DNA of 64,000 nt from Nocardioides sp. Soil805. Lineage in GTDB: Bacteria; Actinomycetota; Actinomycetes; Propionibacteriales; Nocardioidaceae. This document shows, in pieces, positions 21,391 through 30,180 of this stretch (the first letter of the stretch is position 1; each line of letters starts with the position of its first letter). The position numbers and the translations under genes were made by a program. The stretch spans positions 811,498 to 875,497 of the forward strand of contig NZ_LMSU01000001.1 of the NCBI RefSeq assembly GCF_001429625.1, read 5' to 3'. The notes below the pieces were generated by a model. That model ran no database searches and was not told the origin of the DNA. It saw only the letters and a program-made list of their open reading frames with translations.

Positions 21391-21927
21391 TCAGCCCTGG
21401 GTGGCGTGAAAGATCATGCAGCTGGAGATGGCGTGCGCGACCGCCTTGCCGGCCTCGTCGCGCAGCTCGGCCTGGGCCAGCGCCGTCCGCCGCCCGCGCT
21501 GCAGCACGGTGCCCTCGCAGGTCAGCAGGCCGGAGTCGGCGGTGACCGGGCGCAGGAACTTCACGGTCAGGTCGAGCGAGGTGTACATCTCCCCCACCGC
21601 CAGCGTGGAGTGGACCGCACATGCCGCGGCGGTGTCGAGGAGCGTCGAGATGACCCCGCCGTGGACCCCGCCGAGCGGGTTGTAGTGGAAGGTCTGCGCC
21701 GGCATCTCGACGACGACGCGCCCCTGCTCGGGACGGAACCCCGTCATCGCGAGCGTGTCCATGATCGGCGGCCGGGGCAGCTCGCCGGCGGCCATCATCT
21801 GCAGCTGCTCGAGGCCGGTCGCGGCCAGCAGCCGGTCGAGGTCGCCCTGGCCGGGGCGGGCCCACTCGACCACGCGGGAGTCGGTGGCGAAGTCGCCGTG
21901 GTCGGGGCGGCTCTGGGTCTGGGTCAT
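21391..21927 (-). CDS. PaaI-like hotdog thioesterase
   Basis: A 178-aa acyl-CoA thioesterase of the hotdog fold. Residues NPLGGVHGGVISTLLDTAAACAVHS include the catalytic HGG helix, followed by LTVKFLRPVTADSG and the C-terminal strand. The ATG at 21927 (MTQTQSRPDHGDF) is preferred over the frame's first start. It is divergent from an HxlR-family regulator that may control it. Confidence 0.9.
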   Translation of the reverse strand: MTQTQSRPDHGDFATDSRVVEWARPGQGDLDRLLAATGLEQLQMMAAGELPRPPIMDTLAMTGFRPEQGRVVVEMPAQTFHYNPLGGVHGGVISTLLDTAAACAVHSTLAVGEMYTSLDLTVKFLRPVTADSGLLTCEGTVLQRGRRTALAQAELRDEAGKAVAHAISSCMIFHATQG

Positions 21928-21970
21928 GGATCCAGCCTGCACCCTCCTTGCTGAGTCTGTCAATCAGACC

Positions 21971-21976
21971 TAGGGT
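21971..21976 (+). promoter_or_regulatory. -10 box TAGGGT, leaderless start
   Basis: TAGGGT, 6 nt, then the ATG of the HxlR gene at 21983. Confidence 0.6.
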
Positions 21977-21982
21977 GGCGCC

Positions 21983-22465
21983 ATGACGACGCCCCCGCCC
22001 GCGCTCGCCTGGTCCACCGACAACTGCACGGTCGGTCGTGCCATGGAGGTGCTCGGCGAGCGCTGGACCTTCGTGGTGCTGCGGGAGGTCTTCAACGGCG
22101 TACGCCGCTTCGAGGACATGCGCCGACACACCGGGATGCCCCGCCAGGTGCTGACGGACCGGCTGGCGCTGCTGGTCGACGCGGACATCCTCCGCCGGGT
22201 GCCCTACCGCGAGCCCGGCCAGCGCGAGCGCCACGAGTACCGCCCGACCGACAAGGGCTTCGACCTCTACCCCGTGCTCGTCGCGGTGCGCCACTGGGGC
22301 GATCGCTACCTCGCCGACCCGGAGGGGTCCCCGGTCGAGTTCGAGCACGTGGGCTGCGGCGCAGAGGTGGACGTCGTGCTGCGCTGCCGGGACGGCCACG
22401 AGGTCACCGGTCGGCGCGACGTGGCGACCCGACCGGGTCCCGGGATCGTTCCCTTCAGCGGCTGA
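21983..22465 (+). CDS. HxlR-family transcriptional regulator
   Basis: A 160-aa winged-helix regulator. CTVGRAMEVLGERWTFVVLREVFNGVRRFEDM with MPRQVLTDRLALLVDADIL is the HxlR domain, whose Cys near the N-terminus (Cys14) is often redox- or electrophile-sensitive. A C-terminal extension holds two further cysteines (HVGCGAE, LRCRDG). It is divergent from the thioesterase and overlaps the convergent IclR gene by 11 nt. Confidence 0.92.
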   Translation: MTTPPPALAWSTDNCTVGRAMEVLGERWTFVVLREVFNGVRRFEDMRRHTGMPRQVLTDRLALLVDADILRRVPYREPGQRERHEYRPTDKGFDLYPVLVAVRHWGDRYLADPEGSPVEFEHVGCGAEVDVVLRCRDGHEVTGRRDVATRPGPGIVPFSG

Positions 22466-23105
22466 CGTCGCCGACCAGGGCCAGGCGCACCGACTCGGCG
22501 GCCGCCAGCACCCGGGGGGCCACGACCCCCTCGTCGATGCCGCCACCGAGGGTGACGACGCCGACCGACGCCTCCAGGCCGTCGACACCACGGACCGGGG
22601 CGGAGAGCCCCTGGGCGCCCGACTGGAGCTCGCCGGTCGTGACGACGTATGCCGTGCCGTTGTCGCGGCCCACCAGGATGGCCTTGCCGGCCGCCCCCTG
22701 GGTGAGCGCGTGCCGGGCGCCGACGCGGTAGGAGACGTGGAAGTCGGTCCACGACGGCTCGACGACAGCCAGCGCGAGCGCCTCGTCGCCGTCGGCGACC
22801 GTCAGGTGGGCGGTGCAGCCGATGGCGTCGGCCAGGCTGCGGAGCACGGGGACCGCCAGGTCACGCAGCAGCGGCTGCACGGCCGAGGCGATGTGCAGGA
22901 CGCCGAGGCCCACGAAGAGCCGCCCGCGGCCGTCGCGGCGTACGAGACCGTGCTGCTCGAGCGTGCTGGTCAACCGGTAGACGACCGTCCGGTTGACCTC
23001 CAGCTCGGCGGCGAGCTCGGTGACGGTGAGGCCGTGGGGCGACTCGGCGAGCACCTCGAGCACCCGCAGCCCCCGGTCGAGTGTCTGCGAGGTTTCGGTG
23101 GCCAT
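22455..23105 (-). CDS. IclR-family transcriptional regulator
   Basis: A 216-aa regulator. The N-terminal HTH is LDRGLRVLEVLAESPHGLTVTELAAELEVNRTVVYRLTSTLEQHGL. The C-terminal effector domain is somewhat shorter than usual (about 250 aa in full-length IclR proteins) but includes the GAAGKAILVG and GLSAPVRG segments. The ATG sits 6 nt after a TAGATT box. Target genes are not evident. Confidence 0.9.
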   Translation of the reverse strand: MATETSQTLDRGLRVLEVLAESPHGLTVTELAAELEVNRTVVYRLTSTLEQHGLVRRDGRGRLFVGLGVLHIASAVQPLLRDLAVPVLRSLADAIGCTAHLTVADGDEALALAVVEPSWTDFHVSYRVGARHALTQGAAGKAILVGRDNGTAYVVTTGELQSGAQGLSAPVRGVDGLEASVGVVTLGGGIDEGVVAPRVLAAAESVRLALVGDVSR

Positions 23106-23111
23106 GTGGCC

Positions 23112-23117
23112 AATCTA
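23112..23117 (-). promoter_or_regulatory. -10 box TAGATT for the IclR gene
   Basis: TAGATT on the minus strand, 6 nt before the ATG at 23105; leaderless arrangement. Confidence 0.55.
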
Positions 23118-23217
23118 GTGACAACCATCTAGCGGCGGCCGTCGTCACACCCCTGAGTGCTCTTCGCACCGCCCCGAGACGGGGTGTTCACACACCGAAC
23201 GATCAGAGGGAGAACAC

Positions 23218-24741
23218 ATGCATCACCACGTACGCCGCACGGTCGCCGCCACGGGGACCACGGCTCTCGTCGCGGCAGCGCTGCTCATCGCGCCCGGCGC
23301 GCAGGCAGCCGCCGCCATCGCCTGCCAGGGCAAGGCCGTGACCATCGACGGCAGCGGCCAGGCCACCGTCACCGGCACTCCCGGTGACGACGTCATCGCT
23401 GCCACGGTCGGCTCGACCGTCACGGCGCTGGCCGGCAACGACACGATCTGCGTGCTGCCCGGCACCGCCACGACGCCGACGTCGGTCGACGCGGGTGAGG
23501 GCAACGACGCGGTGGACGCGTCCACCCTCCCCGAGGGCGTCACCGCGACGACCGCGCTGGGAGCAGGGGACGACACCTACACCGGTGGCGCCGCCTCCGA
23601 CCAGGTGTCCACCGGGGCCGGCGCCGACACGGTCACCACGGGCGCAGGTGACGACGGGGTCGGCAGCGGCACTGCCGGCCAGCCCAACGCCGACAAGCTC
23701 GACCTCGGCGTCGGCGACGACGTGCTCGACTGGCACGGCACCCAGGCCCCGAGCGGCTCGGTCGACGTCGGCGACGGCGCCGACACCCTGGCCGACAGCG
23801 ACGGCGGAGTGGTCGCGATCAACGCCACCACCGGCGCGGTCGACCGCGACGGCGCGACCGTCCTGAGGTGGAAGGGGTCGGTGACCGACTACGTCGTCGA
23901 GTCGACCGCCACCCGGGTCGGCTTCGACGGGACCGACGCGGCGGAGACCTTCACGCTGCGCGACCCCGCGACCGGCGCGACGCCGACCACGACCGACCTC
24001 GACATGGCCGGAGGGGACGACACGATGACCATCCGGTCCCACGTGCTCGACGGCTCCACCTGGGAGGGTGGCGACGGCACGGACCTGTTCCAGGTCGCCC
24101 ACGACTACACGCAGATGTTGCTCGACCTGCGCAGCGGCCAGTTCGAGACCGGCTCCCCCGACGTCACGGTCGACCAGCGCGTGAGCGGGGTCGAGGACGT
24201 CGACGCGATCACTGCCAAGGTGACCGTCAAGGGCACGGGTGCCGCCGGCAACGTCATCAACCTGCAGGGCTGTGCCATGTGGGCGGTGGGACGGGGCGGT
24301 GAGGACACGATCGGCTACGGCGTCGACATCGCGGACGCACCCACGCTCACGTGCACCGGCACCGGCACCTCGATGGTGGCCCGTGGGGGCAAGGACGACG
24401 ACCGGATCACCGGCAGCTCCGGCAACGACCGGCTCTTCGGCAACAAGGGCGAGGACCTGGTCACGGCGATGGGCGGTGACGACGTCATCTTCGGTGGCGA
24501 CGACGACGACCGGATCAAGGGCAACGCCGGTGACGACAAGGTCCGCGGCGGCATGGGCAACGACGAGCTGGGCGGCAACGCCGGCAACGACCGCGTCCAG
24601 GGCGACAAGGGCAACGACCGACTGCTCGGCCACCTCGGCAACGACGTGTTGGTCGGTGGCCTCGGCTTCGACCGGGCCAACGGCGGCAAGGGCGTCGACC
24701 GGGCCTTCTCGGTCGAGCGGCGCTGGAACGTCGAGCGCTGA
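23218..24741 (+). CDS. Secreted RTX-type calcium-binding repeat protein
   Basis: A 507-aa protein with a signal peptide ending near APGAQAAAA and an AGGGAGAA ribosome site. The mature protein has a run of hemolysin-type nonapeptide repeats (GGxGxDxxx): degenerate copies near residues 55-160 (TGTPGDDVIAA, GAGDDTYTGG) and a regular array near 385-490 (SSGNDRLFGNKGEDLV, NAGNDRVQGDKGNDRL). These form a parallel beta-roll when calcium binds. No enzymatic domain is visible in the middle. Unlike RTX toxins it uses an N-terminal signal, so Sec export is expected. Confidence 0.88.
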   Translation: MHHHVRRTVAATGTTALVAAALLIAPGAQAAAAIACQGKAVTIDGSGQATVTGTPGDDVIAATVGSTVTALAGNDTICVLPGTATTPTSVDAGEGNDAVDASTLPEGVTATTALGAGDDTYTGGAASDQVSTGAGADTVTTGAGDDGVGSGTAGQPNADKLDLGVGDDVLDWHGTQAPSGSVDVGDGADTLADSDGGVVAINATTGAVDRDGATVLRWKGSVTDYVVESTATRVGFDGTDAAETFTLRDPATGATPTTTDLDMAGGDDTMTIRSHVLDGSTWEGGDGTDLFQVAHDYTQMLLDLRSGQFETGSPDVTVDQRVSGVEDVDAITAKVTVKGTGAAGNVINLQGCAMWAVGRGGEDTIGYGVDIADAPTLTCTGTGTSMVARGGKDDDRITGSSGNDRLFGNKGEDLVTAMGGDDVIFGGDDDDRIKGNAGDDKVRGGMGNDELGGNAGNDRVQGDKGNDRLLGHLGNDVLVGGLGFDRANGGKGVDRAFSVERRWNVER

Positions 24742-24832
24742 GCGACCCGGCTGAGCGATCGGCACCGGCCGTCGTCCGCACCCGCGGGCGGCGGCTGGTC
24801 CGCGTCCCGGGCGCGTCGAAGGGCGCCCAGGC

Positions 24833-26617
24833 TCAGGAGGACTTGCGGACCGCCCAGTCCCGAATCCGGTTGATCCGCTCGTGCAGCTGGTCGGCGCTGG
24901 CCACCGCGGCCGCCGGCCCCCCGCACTCCTTGCGCAGGGTCGCGTGGGTGATGCCGTGCGCCTGCCCGGTGCGGTGGTGCCAGGCGGCGACGAGACCGTT
25001 GAGCTCGCGACGCAGGATGGCCAGCTGCTCGTGGGTGGACACCTCCGCCACCGTGTCGGCCTCGGGCCGGGCGGCCTTCTGCTTGATGGCGCGCTCGGAC
25101 TGGCGCGAGTGCAGGAGCTCGCGCACCTGGTCGGGTTCGAGGAGGCCGGGGATGCCGAGGAAGTCCATCTCCTCCTCCGAACCCACGTGCACCTCGCCGG
25201 AGTGGCCGAACTCGCCGCCGTCGTAGAGCACCCGGTCGAACGAGGCCGTCGAGCCGAGCGCCTCCCACGACATCTCCAGCTCGCCGGAGGCGGTCTCGCT
25301 GGCGTTGGCCGCCGCGAGCAGGTCGTTCTCGGCCGCGAAGATGTCGTCCTCGTCGGTGACCTTGCGGCCGAGCACGTGGTCGCGCTCGACCTCCAGCTCC
25401 GAGGCGTAGCCGAGCAGGTGCGGGACCGACGGGAGGAACACCGAGGCCGTCTCGCCCCGCGACCGGGCCCGCACGAAGCGTCCGACGGCCTGGGCGAAGA
25501 ACAGCGGGGTCGAGGTCATCGTCGCCCACACGCCCACCGCCAGCCGGGGCACGTCGACGCCCTCGGACACCATCCGCACCGCGACCATCCAGCGCTTGTC
25601 GGAGTCGCTGAACTGGCTGATCTTCTTCGACGACGCCTTCTCGTCGGACAGCACCAGGGTCGGGGACTCGCCGGTGATCTTCTTGAGCAGCCCGGCGTAG
25701 GCACGCGCCTTCTCCTGGTCGGAGGCGATGACGAGCCCACCGGCGTCGGGGACGTGGCGGCGTACCTCCGCGAGGCGCTTGTCGGCCGCCTCGAGCACCG
25801 ACGGGATCCACGAGCCCGCCGGGTCGAGCGCGGTGCGCAGTGCCTGCGCGTGCATGTCCTTGGTGAGCGGCTCGCCGAGACGGGCGGCGATCTCGTCACC
25901 GGCGCGGGTGCGCCAGGTCATCTCGCCGGAGTAGGCCATGAAGAGGACCGGACGCACGACGTGGTCGGCCAGCGCGTGCGCGTAGCCGTAGGTGAAGTCG
26001 GCCACCGAGCGCGGGATCCCGTCGTCGCCGGGGGCGTAGGTGACGAACGGGATCGGGTTGACGTCCGAGCGGAACGGGGTGCCGGTCAGCGCGAGGCGAC
26101 GGGCGGCGGGCTCGAAGGCCTCGCGCACGCCCTCACCCCACGACAGCGCGTCGCCCGCGTGGTGGATCTCGTCGAGGATGACCAGCGTCTTGAAGCGCTC
26201 GGTGCGGATCCGCATGGCCAGCGGGTTGACCGAGACGCCGGCGTAGGTCACCGCGATGCCGACGTAGTCCTGCGACGTTCTGCCCTTGCCGGCGGCGTAC
26301 GTCGGGTCGATGGGGATGCCTGCCTTGGCGGCGGCCTCCGCCCACTGGGTCTTGAGGTGCTCGGTGGGCGCGACGATGGTGATCCGGTCGACGACGCGCC
26401 GACCGAGCAGGTCGGCGGCGACCGTCAGGGCGAAGGTCGTCTTGCCGGCCCCGGGCGTGGCGACGGTGAGGAAGTCGCGCGGGTTGCTCGCGAGGTAGCG
26501 CTCCATCGCCGCCTGCTGCCAGGCCCGCAGCAGGGGGGCCGTGCCCCAGGCCGCGCGCTCCGGCCAGGCCGGAGCGAGGACCGGAGCGGGGGGTACGGCG
26601 TCGTGCCGCCCCGTCAC
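24833..26617 (-). CDS. DEAD/DEAH-box helicase (XPB-like)
   Basis: A 594-aa superfamily 2 helicase. Motif I is TPGAGKTTF near residue 55, motif II LDEIHHAGD, motif III ALTGTPFRS and motif VI QAVGRFVRARSRGE. The C-terminal 150 residues are an acidic/helical accessory region ending WAVRKSS. The GTG start overlaps the DUF3039 stop as GTGA; this DUF3039-helicase coupling is widely conserved in actinobacteria, and DNA repair or RNA remodelling are possible roles. Confidence 0.9.
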   Translation of the reverse strand: MTGRHDAVPPAPVLAPAWPERAAWGTAPLLRAWQQAAMERYLASNPRDFLTVATPGAGKTTFALTVAADLLGRRVVDRITIVAPTEHLKTQWAEAAAKAGIPIDPTYAAGKGRTSQDYVGIAVTYAGVSVNPLAMRIRTERFKTLVILDEIHHAGDALSWGEGVREAFEPAARRLALTGTPFRSDVNPIPFVTYAPGDDGIPRSVADFTYGYAHALADHVVRPVLFMAYSGEMTWRTRAGDEIAARLGEPLTKDMHAQALRTALDPAGSWIPSVLEAADKRLAEVRRHVPDAGGLVIASDQEKARAYAGLLKKITGESPTLVLSDEKASSKKISQFSDSDKRWMVAVRMVSEGVDVPRLAVGVWATMTSTPLFFAQAVGRFVRARSRGETASVFLPSVPHLLGYASELEVERDHVLGRKVTDEDDIFAAENDLLAAANASETASGELEMSWEALGSTASFDRVLYDGGEFGHSGEVHVGSEEEMDFLGIPGLLEPDQVRELLHSRQSERAIKQKAARPEADTVAEVSTHEQLAILRRELNGLVAAWHHRTGQAHGITHATLRKECGGPAAAVASADQLHERINRIRDWAVRKSS

Positions 26618-26928
26618 GCGTCGGGGCCCTGATTGCCAGGACCGTTGCCTGAACCGCCGCCGGAACCGTCGCCCGAGCCGTCACCGCCGGGCTTGATCGA
26701 CTCCCAGATCTCCTTGCACTCCGGGCACACCGGGTACTTCTCCGGCGCCCGCGAGGGCACCCACACCTTGCCGCAGAGGGCGATCACGGGGGTGCCCATC
26801 ACCATGGCCTCGGTGAGCTTGTCCTTGGGGACGTAGTGGCTGAACCGCTCGTGGTCACCATCGTCGGTCGGCTGGGTGCGACGGTCCTCGATCGTCTCGG
26901 TGCCGGGCGAGAATCCGATGGTGCTCAT
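26614..26928 (-). CDS. DUF3039 protein
   Basis: A 104-aa protein with a zinc-ribbon-like pair (ALCGKVW and VCPECKEIW) in the DUF3039 domain, followed by a low-complexity Gly/Ser/Asp tail (DGSGDGSGGGSGN). It sits directly upstream of the helicase with a GTGA overlap. The ATG lies 7 nt after a TAGACT box. A cofactor role for the helicase is inferred only from linkage. Confidence 0.9.
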   Translation of the reverse strand: MSTIGFSPGTETIEDRRTQPTDDGDHERFSHYVPKDKLTEAMVMGTPVIALCGKVWVPSRAPEKYPVCPECKEIWESIKPGGDGSGDGSGGGSGNGPGNQGPDA

Positions 26929-26935
26929 GGGGGCC

Positions 26936-26941
26936 AGTCTA
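26936..26941 (-). promoter_or_regulatory. -10 box TAGACT for DUF3039-helicase
   Basis: TAGACT on the minus strand, 7 nt before the ATG at 26928. Confidence 0.55.
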
Positions 26942-26954
26942 GGTCAGTCCGGGG

Positions 26955-27518
26955 TCAGTTGAGGTCGGGGTCGACCGGGCGTGTGGAGTGCCACGCCAGC
27001 TGGCCGGGCTGGCGGCGCATGACGTCGCGCCACAGCTCGGAGGGGTCGTCGCGGAAGAAGTCGCCGGTCTCGCCGGCGGCGACGTACCAGTCCCCGCGGG
27101 CGATCTCGCCCCGGAGCTGCTCGGCGTCCCAGCCGGCGTACCCGGCGAAGATGCGCATCCCGACCAGGCTGCCCTCGAAGAGCGCGACGGGCGTGTCGAG
27201 GTCCACGATGCCGAGCCGGCCCTGCACCGAGCGGAAGCCCACCGGCTGGTCGTCGACGTCGCGCAGCATCGCCACCGCGATGGCGCCCTCCACGCTGACC
27301 GGGCCGCCCTTGAACAGGACCTCCGGGGAGGTCAGCGTCGGGGTCCAGGCCCCGACCTCGTCGATCTCGGCGACCGGGACCTGCGAGGGCCGGTTGAGGA
27401 CCACCCCGAGCACTCCCTCCTCGTCGGCGTTGAGGAGCAGCACCACCGTGTGCGCGAAGTTCGGGTCGGTGAGCCCGGGCGTCGCGAGCAGCAGCATCCC
27501 GGGCGCGACGTCGGTCAT
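26955..27518 (-). CDS. YqgE/AlgH family protein
   Basis: A 187-aa protein. MTDVAPGMLLLATPGLTDPNFAHTVVLLL is the family N-terminus, and GVVLNRPSQVPV, LFKGGPVSVEGAI and IFAGYAGWDAEQLRGEIARGDWYVA follow in order. Structural members are known but function is uncertain. The ATG at 27518 is chosen over an upstream frame that is antisense to the TetR gene. Confidence 0.93.
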   Translation of the reverse strand: MTDVAPGMLLLATPGLTDPNFAHTVVLLLNADEEGVLGVVLNRPSQVPVAEIDEVGAWTPTLTSPEVLFKGGPVSVEGAIAVAMLRDVDDQPVGFRSVQGRLGIVDLDTPVALFEGSLVGMRIFAGYAGWDAEQLRGEIARGDWYVAAGETGDFFRDDPSELWRDVMRRQPGQLAWHSTRPVDPDLN

Positions 27519-27557
27519 GGCCCCATCATGTCGGATCGCCGGCGCCGGATGCGTGCC

Positions 27558-27563
27558 TACACT
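27558..27563 (+). promoter_or_regulatory. -10 box TACACT upstream of the TetR gene
   Basis: TACACT, 6 nt, then the ATG at 27570. Confidence 0.5.
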
Positions 27564-27569
27564 GCCGGG

Positions 27570-28268
27570 ATGTCCTCCCAGGCGGGCGACCCGACCGGGT
27601 CCCGCGGCCCCGACGTCGCGAGCCGGCGGCAGGAGTTCTCCGCCTCGACCAGGCGCGCCCTCGTCGACGTCGCGGAGGAGCTCTTCGCCGAACAGGGGTA
27701 CGCCGCCACCTCGCTCGAGCAGGTCGTGTCCGGCGCCCGGGTCACCAAGGGCGCCCTGTACCACCACTTCTCGGGCAAGCAGGCGCTCTTCGACGCCGTC
27801 TTCGGGCGCGTCGAGGCCACCGCCGGACAGGCGATCCAGGCGGCGCTCGACCGCCAGAGCGACCCGTGGGAGAAGGCCGACGCCGGCGTACGGGCCTTCC
27901 TCGAGGTGGTCCAGCGCCCCGACTACCGGCGCGTGGTGGTCCAGGACGGCCCCTCGGTGCTGGGCTACGAGCGCTTCCGCGAGCAGGAGGAGCGCTCGAC
28001 GTTCGCCACGGTCGTGGAGATCGTGCGGATGGTGCTGCCGACGCAGGCGTGGTAGCTCAACGAGGCGATGCTGCTGACCTTCGCCCGGATCTTCTTCGGC
28101 GCGCTGGCCTCGGCCGGCGCGTCCGTGGCGACCAGCGAGGACCCCGCGGCCGACGCGGCGCGCGTCGAGACCGCGATCGCCTACGTCCTCGCCGGCCTCA
28201 GGTCGGTCGTGGTGGCCGGCGTCGCGCTCCCCCGGCCGGGCCCTCCAGGCGACGAGGTCGCCGGCTGA
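27570..28268 (+). pseudogene. TetR-family regulator interrupted by an in-frame amber codon
   Basis: The N-terminal HTH is intact (ALVDVAEELFAEQGYAATSLEQVVSGARVTKGALYHHFSGKQALFDAVF). Codon 162 is TAG (28053-28055), after LPTQAW. Reading continues in the same frame as LNEAMLLTFARIFFGALASAGA to a natural stop at 28268, giving a full-length 232-codon TetR protein. GAG to TAG is a one-base change, so this looks like a recent nonsense mutation, or a sequencing error. A truncated 161-aa product would keep the DNA-binding domain but lose much of the dimer/ligand domain. Confidence 0.85.
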
Positions 28269-28299
28269 GGGGTCCCGGCCGCGGGAGCCGCGACAGGGG

Positions 28300-29322
28300 T
28301 CACTTGCTCCAGGTGAGGTCGCCGCTGCTGGCGGGGACGAGCTCGACCCACGTGCGACCGGCCGGGACCGTCATCTCGCCGCCCTTCGGGCCGGTGAGCT
28401 CGATGGCGCCGGTGAGCCCGTCCTTGGTCCAGGTGCCACGCACGACCTTGCCGCCGTGGAACAGCACCGCCTGGCCCTTGCCCTCGAACTTGGTCTCCGG
28501 CACGGGGTAGCCGGCCGGGTCGCGGTAGCCCGCGTCACCGATCTGCACCCGCAGGGCCAGCACGCTGGTCGCCGGGAAGACGTCGCCCTGGGCGGCGTAC
28601 GAGTTGGTGTTGACGTACTTCCCGCCCTGGAACTGCCAGGTCGTGGTGTGGTTGCCGAAGGCCGCCGACAGGCTCGAGGCCGGCTTGCCGCCGGAGAAGT
28701 CGCCCTCCTCGCCGAAGGCGAGGTAGGGCTCCGGGGCGTCGCCGCCCTTGATCCCGCCGGCGATGGTCTTGAGGTCGGCGAAGAGGTTGTACGGCGCGGA
28801 GCGGGCGTTGTCGCGGTAGACGCCCTTGGCGCCCTCGGTGACGAACGGGATCCCGGCCTTGTTGATCCGGCCCAGGGTCACCGCCGCGGCACCGCTCGTG
28901 ACGACGTGCGCGCCGGTCGGGACGATGCCGATGTCGCTGGCCCGCATGGACCGGACGGGACCGACCACCTTGGGGAGCTGCGAGTAGTAGAACGCCGCGA
29001 GCCGGGTCACGCCGCCCTCGACGAGCTCCTCCACGACCATGTCGGCCTGGCCCAGGCCGACCTGCGGGGAGCTGGACGGGGTGTTGTCGACCTTGGTGAC
29101 GATGACCGGGTTGGCGGGGGCCTCACCCTTCATCGGCAGCCCGGTCAGCGGCCACAGGGCCGGCTCCTCGGGCTCGGCGACCGTGGTCTCGCTCGTCTCG
29201 TCGGCCGGCGCCGGCGAGCTGGTGGGCTCCTCGTCGTCGCTGCCGCAGCCGGCGAGCAGGAGGGAGGCGACGGCCAGGGTCGCGACCGTGACGCGCAGGC
29301 GTCGGGGAAGTCGGGGAAGCAC
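28300..29322 (-). CDS. DUF3048 (YerB-like) lipoprotein
   Basis: A 340-aa lipoprotein. The signal peptide ends in the lipobox LLLAGC, followed by an acidic Ser/Thr/Pro linker. The DUF3048 domain begins WPLTGLPMKGEAPANPVIVTKVDN and includes LGQADMVVEELVEGGVTRLAAFYYSQ and GPVRSMRASDIGI. Membrane-anchored, outside the cell. Function unknown. The gene follows the NlpC/P60 gene on the same strand with a terminator between. Confidence 0.9.
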   Translation of the reverse strand: MLPRLPRRLRVTVATLAVASLLLAGCGSDDEEPTSSPAPADETSETTVAEPEEPALWPLTGLPMKGEAPANPVIVTKVDNTPSSSPQVGLGQADMVVEELVEGGVTRLAAFYYSQLPKVVGPVRSMRASDIGIVPTGAHVVTSGAAAVTLGRINKAGIPFVTEGAKGVYRDNARSAPYNLFADLKTIAGGIKGGDAPEPYLAFGEEGDFSGGKPASSLSAAFGNHTTTWQFQGGKYVNTNSYAAQGDVFPATSVLALRVQIGDAGYRDPAGYPVPETKFEGKGQAVLFHGGKVVRGTWTKDGLTGAIELTGPKGGEMTVPAGRTWVELVPASSGDLTWSK

Positions 29323-29370
29323 GGGGGAACTCCGATCGGGTGGTGGTGCGAGTCGAACGCCGTCAAGTGT

Positions 29371-29409
29371 GACGGGCGCGCCCTCCCCCAGGGGGAAGGC
29401 GCGCCCGTC
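29371..29409. terminator. Hairpin terminator after the NlpC/P60 gene
   Basis: A perfect 12-bp stem (GACGGGCGCGCC at 29371-29382 with GGCGCGCCCGTC at 29398-29409), extended inward by a second C/G stem. It is 36 nt downstream of the NlpC/P60 stop on the minus strand. It lacks a U tract, as is usual in actinobacteria. Confidence 0.75.
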
Positions 29410-29445
29410 ACCGGGAGCTCGCGCGGTGTGACGTGCGGCGCTGGG

Positions 29446-30018
29446 TCAGCGCACGGTGCCGGCGAACCAGGCGTCGGTCCACGGGGCGGCGACGGTGACG
29501 CTGCGGCCGGAGCCCGGCGCGTGGACCATCAGGGCGTGGCCGTTGTCCCACCGCAGGAAGATCGCGGCGTGGTAGACGCCGCCCGAGCCGGTGAAGAACA
29601 TCAGGTCGCCGGGCTGCATGTCGTCCTTGGCGATGCGACGCGTCGCGCCGGCCTGGGCGCTCGACGTGCGCGGCAGGTTGATGCCGGCCTGGCCGAAGCT
29701 GAACTGCACGAGGCCCGAGCAGTCGAAGGCGTTCGGGCCGGCGGCGCCGTAGACGTAGGCGTCGCCGCGCTGGGCGAGCGCGACCGACAGGGCGGTCTGG
29801 ACGCGGCTGGTCTCGCGCTTCCGGGAGACCTCGAGGCGCTTGGCCTCCCGCTCGCGGAACTGCTTGTACTGCCCCTGGTCCATGACGACGGCGTCACGGT
29901 CGGAGGCCGCCTGGGCGGGGGCTGCGGCGAGCGAGACACCGAGGGAACCGGCGGCGACGACGCCGAGACTGATGATGCTGAGAGCGCAGGAACGCGCGGT
30001 GCGACGGATCGCGGGCAT
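29446..30018 (-). CDS. NlpC/P60 cell-wall peptidase
   Basis: A 190-aa secreted peptidoglycan endopeptidase. The signal peptide ends near APAQAASD, followed by a short basic helical linker. The NlpC/P60 domain holds the catalytic Cys in NAFDCSGLVQFSFG and the His in GVYHAAIFL, with a third His probably in ALMVHAPG. It cuts stem peptides during wall growth or separation. The 5' leader carries a c-di-AMP riboswitch, a known control element for actinobacterial wall hydrolases. The GGAAAGGA ribosome site precedes the ATG at 30018. Confidence 0.93.
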   Translation of the reverse strand: MPAIRRTARSCALSIISLGVVAAGSLGVSLAAAPAQAASDRDAVVMDQGQYKQFREREAKRLEVSRKRETSRVQTALSVALAQRGDAYVYGAAGPNAFDCSGLVQFSFGQAGINLPRTSSAQAGATRRIAKDDMQPGDLMFFTGSGGVYHAAIFLRWDNGHALMVHAPGSGRSVTVAAPWTDAWFAGTVR

Positions 30019-30035
30019 GGCAAAGTCCTTTCCCA

Positions 30036-30180
30036 CGCCTGTGAGGTGAGCTGTCGGGTTGGAGCTGGAAAGTGCTCCGCCACTCGTGAGTGGCTTCACC
30101 CCAAGCCGTCCCGGGTCGTCCGGTCCGGCGGTGGAACCTGTGGGTCCCCCACTCCTGCCCAAGTTACGTTCTCGGGGGTC
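30036..30180 (-). promoter_or_regulatory. Cyclic di-AMP riboswitch (ydaO/yuaA type)
   Basis: The minus-strand leader of the NlpC/P60 gene contains the conserved blocks of the ydaO-yuaA motif in order: GGGGGACCCACAGG, then TTGGGGTGAAGCC, then CAACCCGACAGCTCACCTC with a closing AGGC. The 3' end lies about 18 nt before the ATG. In known examples c-di-AMP binding switches expression off. Edges are approximate because P1 was judged by eye. Confidence 0.85.

Noticed and set aside
26988..27569. 5' extension of the TetR frame
   Set aside because: It is antisense to yqgE. The ATG at 27570 fits the -10 box and the TetR N-terminus.
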